Source: JALOLG01 sp963776935
Lineage (GTDB): Bacteria > Actinomycetota > Acidimicrobiia > Acidimicrobiales > Ilumatobacteraceae
Assembly (NCBI GenBank): GCA_963776935.1
Contig: CAVZOP010000010.1
Location: forward strand, 1 to 64,000
Direction of reading: 5' to 3'
Length of the DNA: 64,000 bases
Shown here: positions 1 through 8,621 of the stretch, piece after piece
Numbering within the stretch: the stretch's first letter is position 1
How the letters are laid out: every line of letters starts with the position of its first letter
The notes under the pieces: model-generated
Seen by the model: only the letters and a program-made list of their open reading frames with translations
What the model was told of the DNA's origin: nothing
Databases searched by the model: none
Position numbers and translations under genes: made by a program

Positions 1-1
1 C

Positions 2-550
2 GCGGTGGGCACGGTGACCGTCCGGGTCACCGAGTCGGACCAACGCCCGTGGGCACTCACGCTGCGGATCCCGAACTGGGCGACCGGCGCCGAGGTGACC
101 GACCCGAGCGGCGCGCGGCGCGCCACCGGACCCGGCAGCGTCGTCGTCGAGTGGCCGTTCGCCGTCGGCGACGAGGTGACGCTCAGCATCCCGGTCACAC
201 CTCGCTGGACGATGCCCGACCCGAGGATCGATGCGGTCCGCGGGTGCGTGGCGGTCGAGCGCGGGCCGATCGTGATGTGCGCCGAGTCGGTCGACTTGCC
301 GGCAGGGCGTCACGTCGACGTGCTCCGCGTCGATCCGTCGGTCCCACCGCGGGACGAGAACGACACGGTGGTGGTGTCCGCCAGATTCGTCGACGTCGGC
401 GACCAGCCGTGGCCGTACAGCGACGAATCGGACACCGGACCCGGCGCGACCGAATCGGGGTCGGCCGACATCGCCTTGACGCCATACCACGAATGGGCCA
501 ACCGCGGGCCGTCGACCATGCGCGTATGGATCCCGACCGCGAACGCCTAG
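2..550 (+). CDS. GH127-family beta-L-arabinofuranosidase, C-terminal part (cut by window edge)
   Basis: This is the last ~180 residues of a glycoside hydrolase of family 127 (DUF1680), enzymes that release L-arabinofuranose from arabino-oligosaccharides. The beta-sandwich C-terminal signature is visible: LRIPNWATGAEV, then a VEWPFAVGDEVTLSIPV strand pair, then VRGCVAVERGPIVMCAE, and the terminal YHEWANRGPSTMRVWIP. The catalytic barrel and the 5' end lie outside the window. The arabinose catabolic genes araB-araD-araA follow immediately on the same strand, which supports an arabinan/arabinoside substrate (inference). Confidence 0.82.
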   Translation, partial: AVGTVTVRVTESDQRPWALTLRIPNWATGAEVTDPSGARRATGPGSVVVEWPFAVGDEVTLSIPVTPRWTMPDPRIDAVRGCVAVERGPIVMCAESVDLPAGRHVDVLRVDPSVPPRDENDTVVVSARFVDVGDQPWPYSDESDTGPGATESGSADIALTPYHEWANRGPSTMRVWIPTANA

Positions 551-567
551 AGAGGATGCTCCGCACG

Positions 568-2237
568 ATGAGCTCGCCCGAGCGCTACGTGATCGGCATC
601 GACTACGGCACCCTGTCAGGGCGGGCGCGTGGTCGTGCGGGTCAGTGATGGCGAGGAGCTCTCGACGCGGTGCACGAGTACCGCCACGGTGTGCTCGAGC
701 GAAGCCTCGACGTCGGCGAGACGACGGGCGCATCGCTCCCGCCGGACTGGGCGCTGCAGGTGCCCCACGACTACGTCGAGGTGCTCCAGGTCGCGGTACC
801 GGCAGCGGTGCGAGACAGCGGGATCGACCCGCGCGACGTGATCGGGATCGGGACCGACTTCACCGCCTGCACCGTGCTGCCCGTCCTCGCCGACGGCACG
901 CCGCTGTGCGAGGTGCCGGAGTTGGCCGATCGGCCGCACGCGTACGTCAAGCTCTGGAAGCACCATTCGGCCCAGCCCCACGCCGACCGGATCAACGCCC
1001 TCGCTGCCGAGCGCCTCGAACCGTGGCTGGCGCGCTACGGCGGCAGGATCTCGTCGGAGTGGGAGTTCGCCAAGGGTCTGCAACTCTTGGAGGAGGATCC
1101 CGACATCTACGGGCGCACCGCGCACTGGATCGAGGCCGCCGACTGGATCGTGTGGCAACTCACCGGCGTCTACGTCCGCAACGCGTGCACGGCCGGGTAC
1201 AAGGCGATCCGCCAGGACGGCGTGTACCCGTCCCCGCGTTCCTCGCGGCACTGAACCCGGCGTTCGCCAGCTTCGTCGTCGACAAGATCGAGCGACCGAT
1301 CGCACAACTCGGCGCCCGCGTCGGCTCGCTGACCGCGACGGCTGCTCGGTGGACGGGGCTCCCCGAAGGCATCGCGGTCTGTGCCGGCAACGTCGACGCC
1401 CATGTGACCGCGGCGGCCGCGCGGGCGATCGAGCCCGGCCAGATGGTGGCGATCATGGGCACGTCGACGTGCCACGTCATGAGCTCCGACGTGTTGCGCG
1501 AGGTGCCCGGGATGTGCGGCGTGGTCGAGGGCGGCATCGTCCCTGGACTGTGGGGATACGAGGCAGGTCAGAGCGGGGTCGGCGACATCTTCGCCTGGTA
1601 CGCCGACAACCAGGTCCCGGTGAGCTACGCGCATGCCGCGGCGGCGGCCGGCCGGAACGTGCACGACTACCTCGCCGACCTGGCCGAGGCGGTCCCCGTC
1701 GGAGGGCATGGGCTGGTGGCACTCGACTGGCACAGCGGGAACCGCTCGGTGCTCGTCGACCACGAACTGTCCGGTGTCGTCGTCGGCCTCAACCTCGCCA
1801 CCAAACCGGAGGAGGTGTACCTGGCCCTGCTCGAGGCGACGGCGTTCGGAGCCCGCAAGATCGTCGAGTCGTTCGAGGATGCCGGGGTCCCCGTCACCGA
1901 GTTCATCGTGGCCGGCGGACTGCTCAAGAACCGGTTCCTGATGCAGCTCTACGCCGACGTCCTCCGCCGGCCGATCGACATCGTCGGGTCCGACCAGGGC
2001 CCGGCGCTCGGATCGGCGATCCACGCCGCGGTCGCGGCCGGCGCGTATCCCGACATCCGCGCCGCGGCACACGCGATGGGCAGCGTCGATCGCGCCGTGT
2101 ACCGCCCCGATGAGCGTCGCGCCGCGGTCTACGACCGGCTCTACGCGGAGTACTCGGTGCTACACGACTACTTCGGGCGGGGCACGAACGACGTCATGCA
2201 CCGGCTGCGGGCGATCAAGCGGGATGCCTGGCGATGA
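568..2237 (+). pseudogene. araB: Ribulokinase, broken by three single-base indels
   Basis: Ribulokinase of the FGGY family phosphorylates L-ribulose to L-ribulose 5-phosphate in the cytoplasm. The N-terminus reads YVIGIDYGTLSGRA, the FGGY/actin-like ATPase start. The C-terminal half holds the conserved AGNVDAH, MGTSTCH, GLWGYEAGQSGVGD and GGLLKNRFLMQ segments. The reading frame changes three times: one extra base near 628, one missing near 662 and one missing near 1238. Joined, the three pieces give a full-length protein without gaps, so the gene was recently intact or the sequence is wrong. ATG 568 is preceded by AGAGG; ATG 556 is an alternative. The stop overlaps araD (ATGA). Confidence 0.85.
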
Positions 2238-2908
2238 ACGGGCGGGCGACGGCCGACGCCGTCGACGATCTCCGGCGAACGGTGTGCGCGTTGCACAGCG
2301 AGCTGATCCGTTGGGGACTCGTGACGTGGACGAGCGGCAACGTGAGCGGTCGCGTTCCGGGCGCTGACCGCGTCGTCATCAAGCCGAGTGGGATCGCGTA
2401 CGACGACCTCACGCCCGAGATGATGGTCGTCACCGACCTGCACGGGCGGCCGGTGGCCGGCGACCTCGTCCCCTCCTCGGACACGTTCTCGCACGCCTAC
2501 ATCTACCGCGAGATGCCCGACGTCAACGGGATCGTCCACACCCACAGCACGTTCGCGACGGCGTGGGCGGCCCGTCACGAGGCGATCCCATGCGTGCTCA
2601 CGGCGATGGCCGACGAGTTCGGCGGCGAGATCCCCGTGGCTCCGTTCGCCACGATCGGCGACGAGGAGATCGGGCGCGCCGTCGTGTCGACGCTCCGCGG
2701 CCATCGGTCGCCGGCGGTGCTGTTGGGCGGTCACGGAGTCTTCACCATCGGCGACAGCGCGAGGGCAGCCGTGAAGGCGGCCGTGATGTGTGAGGACGTC
2801 GCCCGCACGATCCACCACGCCCGCACGCTCGGCGATCCGGTCGCACTCGATCGGGCCGACATCGACAGCCTGTACGAGCGGTACCAGAACGCCTACGGGC
2901 AGAAGTGA
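2234..2908 (+). CDS. araD: L-ribulose-5-phosphate 4-epimerase (class II aldolase family)
   Basis: It interconverts L-ribulose 5-phosphate and D-xylulose 5-phosphate, feeding arabinose carbon into the pentose phosphate pathway. It is 224 residues long, the usual size. Class II aldolase hallmarks are present: TSGNVSGR (phosphate-binding loop), IKPSGIAYDDL, and the zinc-ligand HTHSTFATAWA. A later GGHGVFTIG supplies the third metal histidine. The start ATG overlaps the araB stop by four bases and the stop abuts araA, so the three genes are translationally coupled. L-fuculose-phosphate aldolase is a related alternative, but the ara context decides. Confidence 0.9.
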   Translation: MNGRATADAVDDLRRTVCALHSELIRWGLVTWTSGNVSGRVPGADRVVIKPSGIAYDDLTPEMMVVTDLHGRPVAGDLVPSSDTFSHAYIYREMPDVNGIVHTHSTFATAWAARHEAIPCVLTAMADEFGGEIPVAPFATIGDEEIGRAVVSTLRGHRSPAVLLGGHGVFTIGDSARAAVKAAVMCEDVARTIHHARTLGDPVALDRADIDSLYERYQNAYGQK

Positions 2909-2922
2909 TGAGGTCGGCCGAC

Positions 2923-4428
2923 ATGACCACGCACGACACTCGCCAGATCTGGTTCCTCACCGGGAGTCAGCACATGTACGGCGACGAGACGTTGCGGCAG
3001 GTCGCCGATCAATCCGAGGGAATCGTGCGCCAGCTCAACCTGGGCGGCCAGATTCCGTTGACCGTGGAGTTCCAGCCGGTGCTCACGGAATCGGTGGCGA
3101 TCCATCGCAAGATCCTCGAGCTCAACGCCGATCCACGCTGCGTCGGTGTCATCACCTGGATGCACACGTTCTCCCCCGCCAAGATGTGGATCAACGGCCT
3201 CGGCGCACTGCAGAAGCCGATGTTGCACCTCCACACCCAGTCGAACGTCGAGCTCCCGTGGGCGGAGATCGACATGGACTTCATGAACCTCAACCAGGCC
3301 GCCCACGGTGACCGGGAGTTCGCCCATGTGCTGACCCGTATCGGCGCACCGCGCAAGACGGTGGCCGGTCACGTATCGGATCCGCTGGTGTCGTCACGGA
3401 TCGCGGCGTGGGTACGTGCGGCACGCGGACTCGCGGAGGTGCGGTCACTCAAGCTCGCCCGCTTCGGCGACAACATGCGCGACGTCGCGGTGACGGAAGG
3501 CGACAAGGTCGAAGCCCAACTGCGATTCGGCGTGTCGGTGAACACCTACGGCGTGAACGATCTCGTCGCCGCCGTCGATGCAGCTGCCGACGCCGACGTC
3601 GACACCCTCGTCGCCGAGTACGAGGACATGTACGACGTCGTGCCCGAACTGCGCCGCAACGGCGACCGGCATGCATCGCTCCGTGACGGAGCGCGCATCG
3701 AGCTCGGCCTGCGAACGTTCCTCGACGGCGGTGGGTTTCGGGCGTTCACCACCAACTTCGAGGACTTGGGTGGACTCCGTCAGCTTCCAGGACTCGCCGT
3801 GCAACGACTCATGTCCGACGGCTACGGCTTCGGCGCCGAGGGCGACTGGAAGACCTCGGTGATGCTGCGGACGCTGAAGGTCGTCGCCGACGGGCTGGCG
3901 GGCGGCACGTCGTTCATGGAGGACTACACATACGACCTGGCGCCCGGCAACGAGCGGATCCTCGGTGCGCACATGCTCGAGATCTGCCCGTCGATCGCCT
4001 CGGCGCGACCGACGCTCGAGATCCATCCGCTGTCCATCGGCAACCGCGACGACCCGGTGCGTCTGAAGTTCACCGCGATGCCGGGCCCGGCCGTGGTGCT
4101 CGGGCTCGCCGACCTGGGTGACCGGTTCCGACTGGTCGCCAACGAGATCGACGTCGTCGAGCCGACCGCGGCGTTGCCGCGACTTCCCGTCGCGTGCGCG
4201 GTGTGGAAGCCGAAGCCGAACCTGCGAACCTCCACCGAGTCGTGGCTGGCCGCCGGCGGACCGCACCACACCGTGCTGTCGTCGGCGATCGGGACCGAGG
4301 AGCTGGAGGACTTCGCCCAGATGGCACAGACCGAGCTCGTCGTGATCGACGCCGCGACCACGACCCGGAGCTTCGCCAACGAGCTGCGTTGGAGCCAGGC
4401 CTACTACCGCCTCGCCCAAGGATTCTGA
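2923..4428 (+). CDS. araA: L-arabinose isomerase
   Basis: It converts L-arabinose to L-ribulose, the first step of the pathway, with a divalent metal such as Mn2+. The protein is ~502 residues, full family length. The start IWFLTGSQHMYGDETL is diagnostic, followed by the typical ITWMHTFSPAKMWI and LHTQSNVELPW motifs. FMEDYTYDL and GAHMLEICPS hold the metal-site Glu and His regions. ATG 2923 has GAGG about nine bases upstream; ATG 2908, overlapping the araD stop, is an alternative start. The next gene is convergent, so this ends the arabinose operon. No araC/araR regulator is visible in the window. Confidence 0.95.
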   Translation: MTTHDTRQIWFLTGSQHMYGDETLRQVADQSEGIVRQLNLGGQIPLTVEFQPVLTESVAIHRKILELNADPRCVGVITWMHTFSPAKMWINGLGALQKPMLHLHTQSNVELPWAEIDMDFMNLNQAAHGDREFAHVLTRIGAPRKTVAGHVSDPLVSSRIAAWVRAARGLAEVRSLKLARFGDNMRDVAVTEGDKVEAQLRFGVSVNTYGVNDLVAAVDAAADADVDTLVAEYEDMYDVVPELRRNGDRHASLRDGARIELGLRTFLDGGGFRAFTTNFEDLGGLRQLPGLAVQRLMSDGYGFGAEGDWKTSVMLRTLKVVADGLAGGTSFMEDYTYDLAPGNERILGAHMLEICPSIASARPTLEIHPLSIGNRDDPVRLKFTAMPGPAVVLGLADLGDRFRLVANEIDVVEPTAALPRLPVACAVWKPKPNLRTSTESWLAAGGPHHTVLSSAIGTEELEDFAQMAQTELVVIDAATTTRSFANELRWSQAYYRLAQGF

Positions 4429-4461
4429 GCACCGAACGCGCTCTGCGCGACCGGTGACGCT

Positions 4462-4857
4462 TCAACTCGGCCGATCCGACCGGTGCTCGGTCGGTTGTGG
4501 GGTCACGCTCAACACCTGGACCTCGTCGGGGGTTTCGAACCGGTGCCACGTGCCTTGTGGAACCACGACGAGGTCACCAGCACGCAGGTGGCTCGACGCT
4601 TCATCGTCCCCAGCGAGGAACGTGATGGTCGTCTCGCCGCCGATGACCATCACGATCTCGTCACCGACCGAGTGGCGTTCCCACTCGCTCTTGCCGGCCC
4701 AACGGCCGACGAAGATCGCACCGTCGCGGTAGGCGCACAGCCGGGCAAACGCGTCCGCCGATTCCTCGTCCGTCGTCGTCGGCGTCCGATTCGGCAGGAA
4801 TGTCAGGTCCTCGATCGCCGTGTGGATCGCGAACGGCATCGGGCGGGTCTCGGCCAT
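4462..4857 (-). CDS. Cupin-domain protein
   Basis: This is a 131-residue single-domain cupin. The two conserved cupin motifs can be traced: HSVGDEIVMVIGGETTITFL, and later LRAGDLVVVPQGTWHRFE, which together form a small beta-barrel with a possible metal site. Substrate and function cannot be read from the sequence; such proteins include dioxygenases, isomerases and sensors. It is convergent with araA (33 bases apart) and divergent from the broken TauD gene. Confidence 0.7.
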   Translation of the reverse strand: MAETRPMPFAIHTAIEDLTFLPNRTPTTTDEESADAFARLCAYRDGAIFVGRWAGKSEWERHSVGDEIVMVIGGETTITFLAGDDEASSHLRAGDLVVVPQGTWHRFETPDEVQVLSVTPQPTEHRSDRPS

Positions 4858-4936
4858 CGGTGCAGCATCGTGGGTGACGCGTCGGCGGTCAACTCGACGA
4901 AGACTCGATCAGCGAGCCGGACATACTGGCGTGGCG

Positions 4937-5563
4937 ATGACGAATCACGTGACGATCCGCCCGGTCGCGCTGCCTGTGGCGCGGAGGTCGCCGGCATCGA
5001 TCTGCGCGACCCGTCGAACGAGACGATGGCGGTGATGACTCGAGCGGTCGCCGACCACGCGGTGCTGTTCGTGCGCGACCAGCACCTGACAACCGAGCAG
5101 CAGGTCGAGCTGACTCGGCGATTCGGGACCATCCTGCGTGTGCCGTACATCAGCCACCTCGCCGAGCACCCGGATGTCGTCGCGGTACTGAAGGAAGCGG
5201 ACGAGCGCAACATCGCCACGTTCGGCGGCACCTGGCATTCCGACTTCTCGTTCCTCGACGAGCCGCCGAGCTTGACGCTGCTCTACGCGCTGGAACTGCC
5301 TGACGTCGGAGGCGACACGCTGTGGTCCAGTCAGTACGCGGCCTACGAGACGCTCTCGACAGGGATGCGACGCCTGCTCGACCCGCTGCACGCCATTCAC
5401 ACCGCCTGGCCACACGGGACGAAGGGACCGGACGTCTCGGCCGCCGTCAGTCGATCCGTCGTCATGACCCGCAACGACCCGTCCGCCGACCGCGAGGTCG
5501 TTCATCCGGTGGTCCGCCGGCGAACCCCCAGTCGGCCCAACCATCGAAGCTGCTCTGCCCTGA
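4937..5563 (+). pseudogene. TauD/TfdA-family alpha-ketoglutarate dioxygenase, frameshifted and 3'-truncated
   Basis: Fe(II)/2-oxoglutarate-dependent dioxygenase of the TauD/TfdA family, which oxidises sulfonates, phenoxyacetates and related compounds. The start MTNHVTIRPVALPV runs into the body GAEVAGIDLRDP after one missing base near 4979. The Fe-binding HxD motif is present in TWHSDFSF. Similarity stops after REVVHPVVRR near 5520, so the last ~60-80 residues, which hold the distal iron-binding His and the 2-oxoglutarate Arg, are missing. It therefore should not be active as written. The end was placed at a nearby stop; the true boundary of homology is about 5520. Confidence 0.7.
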
Positions 5564-5602
5564 ACCTCGGCGCTGGCGGACCCTGTTGCCGGTCGGCGTG
5601 GG

Positions 5603-6631
5603 TCAGGGTTGTGCGAAGGCCCAGTCGAGCAACTTCGTCGCGCCGTCGAAGCGCGCCTGGTTCGTCGACGCCCCGAGGACGGCGACGATCATCGTCCGCC
5701 CGTCGCGCTCGGCGACGGCGATGACGCACGATCCGGCCTCGGTCGTGCTGCCCGTCTTGGCACCGATCACGCCCGGATAGGTGCTCAGGAGCTGATTCGT
5801 GTTCGGGAACGTCTGGCCGTGCAACTCAGCGGTCGGCTGGGCGGCTGCGGCTCGGAACGCCTGGTCGTTCATCAACTCGGCGGTCAGCGTCACCATGTCC
5901 CGCGCGGTCGAGACGGCGCCGGACACGTCGAGCCCGGTCGGGTTGACGGCGTGCGTACCGGCGAGGCCAAGGTCGGCGGCGGCGGAGTTCATCCGTTCGA
6001 CGAACACCGACTCGTCGCCGCCACCGATGTCGCCGGCGAGGGCTCGCGCGGCATCGTTGGCGCTGGCGATCATCATCGCCCGGAACAGCACATCCCGCCG
6101 TATCCGCTCACCTTCGTACAGCCCGACGATCGACTCCTCGGGATCGAACTGCATCGCGGGAACGGTGACGATCCGCTCCGGCTCGCCCGCCTGCAGCACA
6201 ACACGCGCGGTGAGGAGCTTCATCAGGCTGGCGACCGAGCGTTGCGTGTCAGCGTTGGCCTCGGCCAACCAGCGGCCGGAGGAACGGTCGAAGACGGCGT
6301 AGGCGGCGGCATCGACCGCCGGCAGCGCCGACGGGTCCACGGACGTCGGTGTCGGTGTTGGCGTTGGCGGGGTCGGCGCGACCGTGGTCGGCGGCAACGG
6401 CGGTTCGGTGCTCGCCGGCGTCGTGGTGGGTGCCGTCGTGGTTGCCGGCGTCACCTGTACCGCAGTCGTCGCCACGACCGTCGTGACAGCCGGCGGGGCG
6501 ATGGGAACCAGCGATGAATCCCGCGCGCCATCGTTGGTGGTGCTGCACGCGGCCAGCGCCAGAGCCACCACCAGGAATATCCGCCACGATCGGCCACCGG
6601 CGCGGTTCGAGCGGGAGGGCGGCTCAATCAC
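5603..6631 (-). CDS. D-alanyl-D-alanine carboxypeptidase (peptidase S11), lipoprotein
   Basis: Penicillin-binding protein of the S11 (DacA-like) family, which trims the terminal D-Ala from peptidoglycan pentapeptides outside the membrane. It has a lipoprotein signal with lipobox LALAAC (Cys29), then a ~70-residue Pro/Thr-rich linker, then the catalytic domain. Active-site motifs: SLMK (Ser135-Lys138, SxxK), SAND (SxN) and AKTGST (KTG). At ~343 residues it is short and has no C-terminal PBP5-like domain or membrane anchor, consistent with lipid anchoring. It is transcribed convergently with the broken TauD gene. Confidence 0.9.
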   Translation of the reverse strand: MIEPPSRSNRAGGRSWRIFLVVALALAACSTTNDGARDSSLVPIAPPAVTTVVATTAVQVTPATTTAPTTTPASTEPPLPPTTVAPTPPTPTPTPTSVDPSALPAVDAAAYAVFDRSSGRWLAEANADTQRSVASLMKLLTARVVLQAGEPERIVTVPAMQFDPEESIVGLYEGERIRRDVLFRAMMIASANDAARALAGDIGGGDESVFVERMNSAAADLGLAGTHAVNPTGLDVSGAVSTARDMVTLTAELMNDQAFRAAAAQPTAELHGQTFPNTNQLLSTYPGVIGAKTGSTTEAGSCVIAVAERDGRTMIVAVLGASTNQARFDGATKLLDWAFAQP

Positions 6632-6712
6632 GGTCAGTACACATCCAGGCGCCGGTCGATGTCGCCCCGCGACCGCGAAGGCTACCGGCCGGCCCGAATC
6701 TGCGACCGCGGG

Positions 6713-6889
6713 TTACGCCGGGGGTCGACGCACTGCGGGGGCGTCCCGAAGGCGAGCATGCAATCGGTCCCGCAGCTCCTCGGCCGGGTACTCGGTCCAC
6801 TCGCGGGACCGGTGGCGATTGACCGCGACGACGCCGACCGCGGCGGCGCCGACGAGCCCGGCGAGACCAACCAACTTCCACCAACGCAC
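6713..6889 (-). CDS. Small single-pass membrane protein (58 aa)
   Basis: The frame starts with GTG at 6889 and encodes MRWWKLVGLAGLVGAAAVG-type sequence: one N-terminal transmembrane helix, then a short basic tail (RHRSREWTEYPAEELRDRLHARL). A TACTGT -10 box ends six bases before the GTG, giving a leaderless start. It is divergent from the papain-like hydrolase gene, with only 18 bases between start codons. I recall similar tiny proteins (W-K-L-x-G-x-A-G start, EIRxRLHxR tail) in actinobacteria, but I know of no function. Confidence 0.65.
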   Translation of the reverse strand: MRWWKLVGLAGLVGAAAVGVVAVNRHRSREWTEYPAEELRDRLHARLRDAPAVRRPPA

Positions 6890-6894
6890 GCACC

Positions 6895-6901
6895 TACAGT
6901 A
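6895..6901. promoter_or_regulatory. Overlapping divergent -10 elements (TACAGTA)
   Basis: The heptamer TACAGTA contains TACAGT on the plus strand (6895-6900) and TACTGT on the minus strand (6901-6896). The plus box ends seven bases before GTG 6908 and the minus box six bases before GTG 6889. Both genes would make leaderless transcripts from one near-symmetrical -10. Confidence 0.6.
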
Positions 6902-6907
6902 CGCCCG

Positions 6908-7534
6908 GTGAGCGTGACCCGGATCGGTCTCGACGAGGCGGCGTCGATCACGCGCAGCGGTGACATCTGGCTGTTCACCGGGCGCAAGCTGGCCGATCGG
7001 GCGATCCGGGCGGCGACGAACAGCCCTGTGAATCACGTCGGCGTCGTCCTGGCGATCGACGACTTGCCACCGCTGTTGTGGCACGCCGAGCTCGGACAAT
7101 CGTCCATCGACGTGTGGACCGGCAAGCGCCAGCGCGGCGCCCAGCTGCACCGGCTCACCGAGGCGGCGAGCACGTGGGTGAACAAGTACGGCCAGCGGGC
7201 GTACTTCCGTCAGCTCGACCCGATCGCCACGCCGGACATGGAGAACTCGGCGCTCGCCGTCGTCGCCGAGCTGAGCGGGACGCGCTTTCCGACGACGTTG
7301 CGCCTGATGTCGCGTTGGATTCGAGGGCGCGCCCGCCGGGCGGTGTCGCTCGAGGACATCTACTGCGCCGAAGTCGTCGCCCTGACCTACCAACGGATGG
7401 GATTGCTCGACCGAGAACGGCCGGTGAACTGGTACGACCCGGGGAAGTTCTGGAGCGGCGATCGACTGGAACTCGTCGGCGGAGCGACGCTCGGACCGGA
7501 GATCGCCGTCGACGTCCCGCTCCCGACCCCGTAG
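6908..7534 (+). CDS. YiiX-like permuted papain-fold hydrolase
   Basis: This 208-residue protein resembles the permuted NlpC/P60 (YiiX/YaeF, peptidase C92-like) group of thiol hydrolases. Near the N-terminus is GDIWLFTGRKLADRAIRAAT followed by NHVGVVL, whose His fits the catalytic His. A C-terminal IYCAEVVALTY supplies the likely nucleophilic Cys, in the permuted order His then Cys. No signal peptide is evident. Members act on lipids, peptides or amides; the substrate here is unknown. GTG 6908 was chosen because TACAGT lies seven bases upstream. Confidence 0.6.
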   Translation: MSVTRIGLDEAASITRSGDIWLFTGRKLADRAIRAATNSPVNHVGVVLAIDDLPPLLWHAELGQSSIDVWTGKRQRGAQLHRLTEAASTWVNKYGQRAYFRQLDPIATPDMENSALAVVAELSGTRFPTTLRLMSRWIRGRARRAVSLEDIYCAEVVALTYQRMGLLDRERPVNWYDPGKFWSGDRLELVGGATLGPEIAVDVPLPTP

Positions 7535-7682
7535 CCGACCGAGCTCGTCGATCGACCGCACACACCGAACAGGGCCAGGTCAGAGCCCTGCTACCCTCGC
7601 CACCTCCGCCCGGACACGTCCCGTTCGCGAGCGGATGAGGTCCCTGCCGAGCTCGGCACGGCCGACAGAGGAGGAACGCATC

Positions 7683-8600
7683 GTGAGAAGGCTCACCGTG
7701 GCGCTCGCCATGACGCTCGCGTTGTTCACCGTCGCAGTTGCGCCGGTTGCGTTTGCCGGGAAGGGCACGGGCTACCCCGTCTCGTCACTCGAGTTGTCGC
7801 TCGCATCACGCGGCATCGAGATCCCGGCGACCGTCGTGATGCCCGTCGGCAAGAAGCACGAGCGGTTCCCGCTCGTGGTCATCCATCACGGGCACGGCGG
7901 CGGTCGCAACGAGAACGGCGGGCTCGCGCGCGTGGCCGATGCGTTGGCGAAGGCCGGCATCGGGAGCATCCGGTTCGACTTCGCAGGCGCCGGTGAGAGC
8001 ACTGAGCCGTTCACCAAGCTGACCTACACCACGATGCTGGCCGATTCCAACGCGGCCCTGACGTGGGCCGTGCGCAACCTTCCCGTCGACAAGGATCGAA
8101 TCGGCGGCTTCGGCTACAGCGAGGGATCCGCCGTGGTCGCGATGCAGGCGGGACACCCGTTCACCCCGTACAAGGCCGTGGCGCTCCTGGGGCCAGTCGC
8201 CGATCCGACCGAGGTCTTCGAGGGCTTCTTCGGTGCCGCCCAGTTCCAGGCGTACTACGCCGAGGCGCAACAGAACGGCTTCGCCGTCGTCACGACGCCG
8301 TTCGGTCAGGTTCAGCACACCAGCCTCGAGTGGTTCCAGGAGACGCTCGCCGCCGACCCCGCTGGCGACATCTCCTACTTCAACGGGCGCGTCCAGCTGA
8401 TCTGGGGAGAGAACGAGCAGATCATCCCATTCAGCCAGGTCGAGGCGTTCCAGGCGGCGACCGCTGGGTCGGCGAAGCGCACGACGCTGGTCACCATCCC
8501 CGACGCCGACCACGGGTACGGGTTCTACTCCGACCAGCCCGACGTCGACGCGGCGCTCCACGGCGCCCTCGTCGACTTCTTCCGCAAGGCGCTCCGCTGA
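7683..8600 (+). CDS. Secreted alpha/beta hydrolase
   Basis: The protein has an N-terminal signal peptide (VRRLTVALAMTLALF to AFA, cleavage before GKG) and an alpha/beta-hydrolase fold. The oxyanion region is VIHHGHGGGRNENGG, the nucleophile elbow is GFGYSEGSAV (GxSxG), and the acid/His end is VTIPDADHGY. It resembles the dienelactone hydrolase/BAAT-like esterases, but the substrate is unknown. GTG 7683 sits just after a strong Shine-Dalgarno (GAGGAGG). It is convergent with the acyl-CoA ligase gene that follows. Confidence 0.8.
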   Translation: MRRLTVALAMTLALFTVAVAPVAFAGKGTGYPVSSLELSLASRGIEIPATVVMPVGKKHERFPLVVIHHGHGGGRNENGGLARVADALAKAGIGSIRFDFAGAGESTEPFTKLTYTTMLADSNAALTWAVRNLPVDKDRIGGFGYSEGSAVVAMQAGHPFTPYKAVALLGPVADPTEVFEGFFGAAQFQAYYAEAQQNGFAVVTTPFGQVQHTSLEWFQETLAADPAGDISYFNGRVQLIWGENEQIIPFSQVEAFQAATAGSAKRTTLVTIPDADHGYGFYSDQPDVDAALHGALVDFFRKALR

Positions 8601-8621
8601 CCATCGCGGAGCAGGCGCTCG

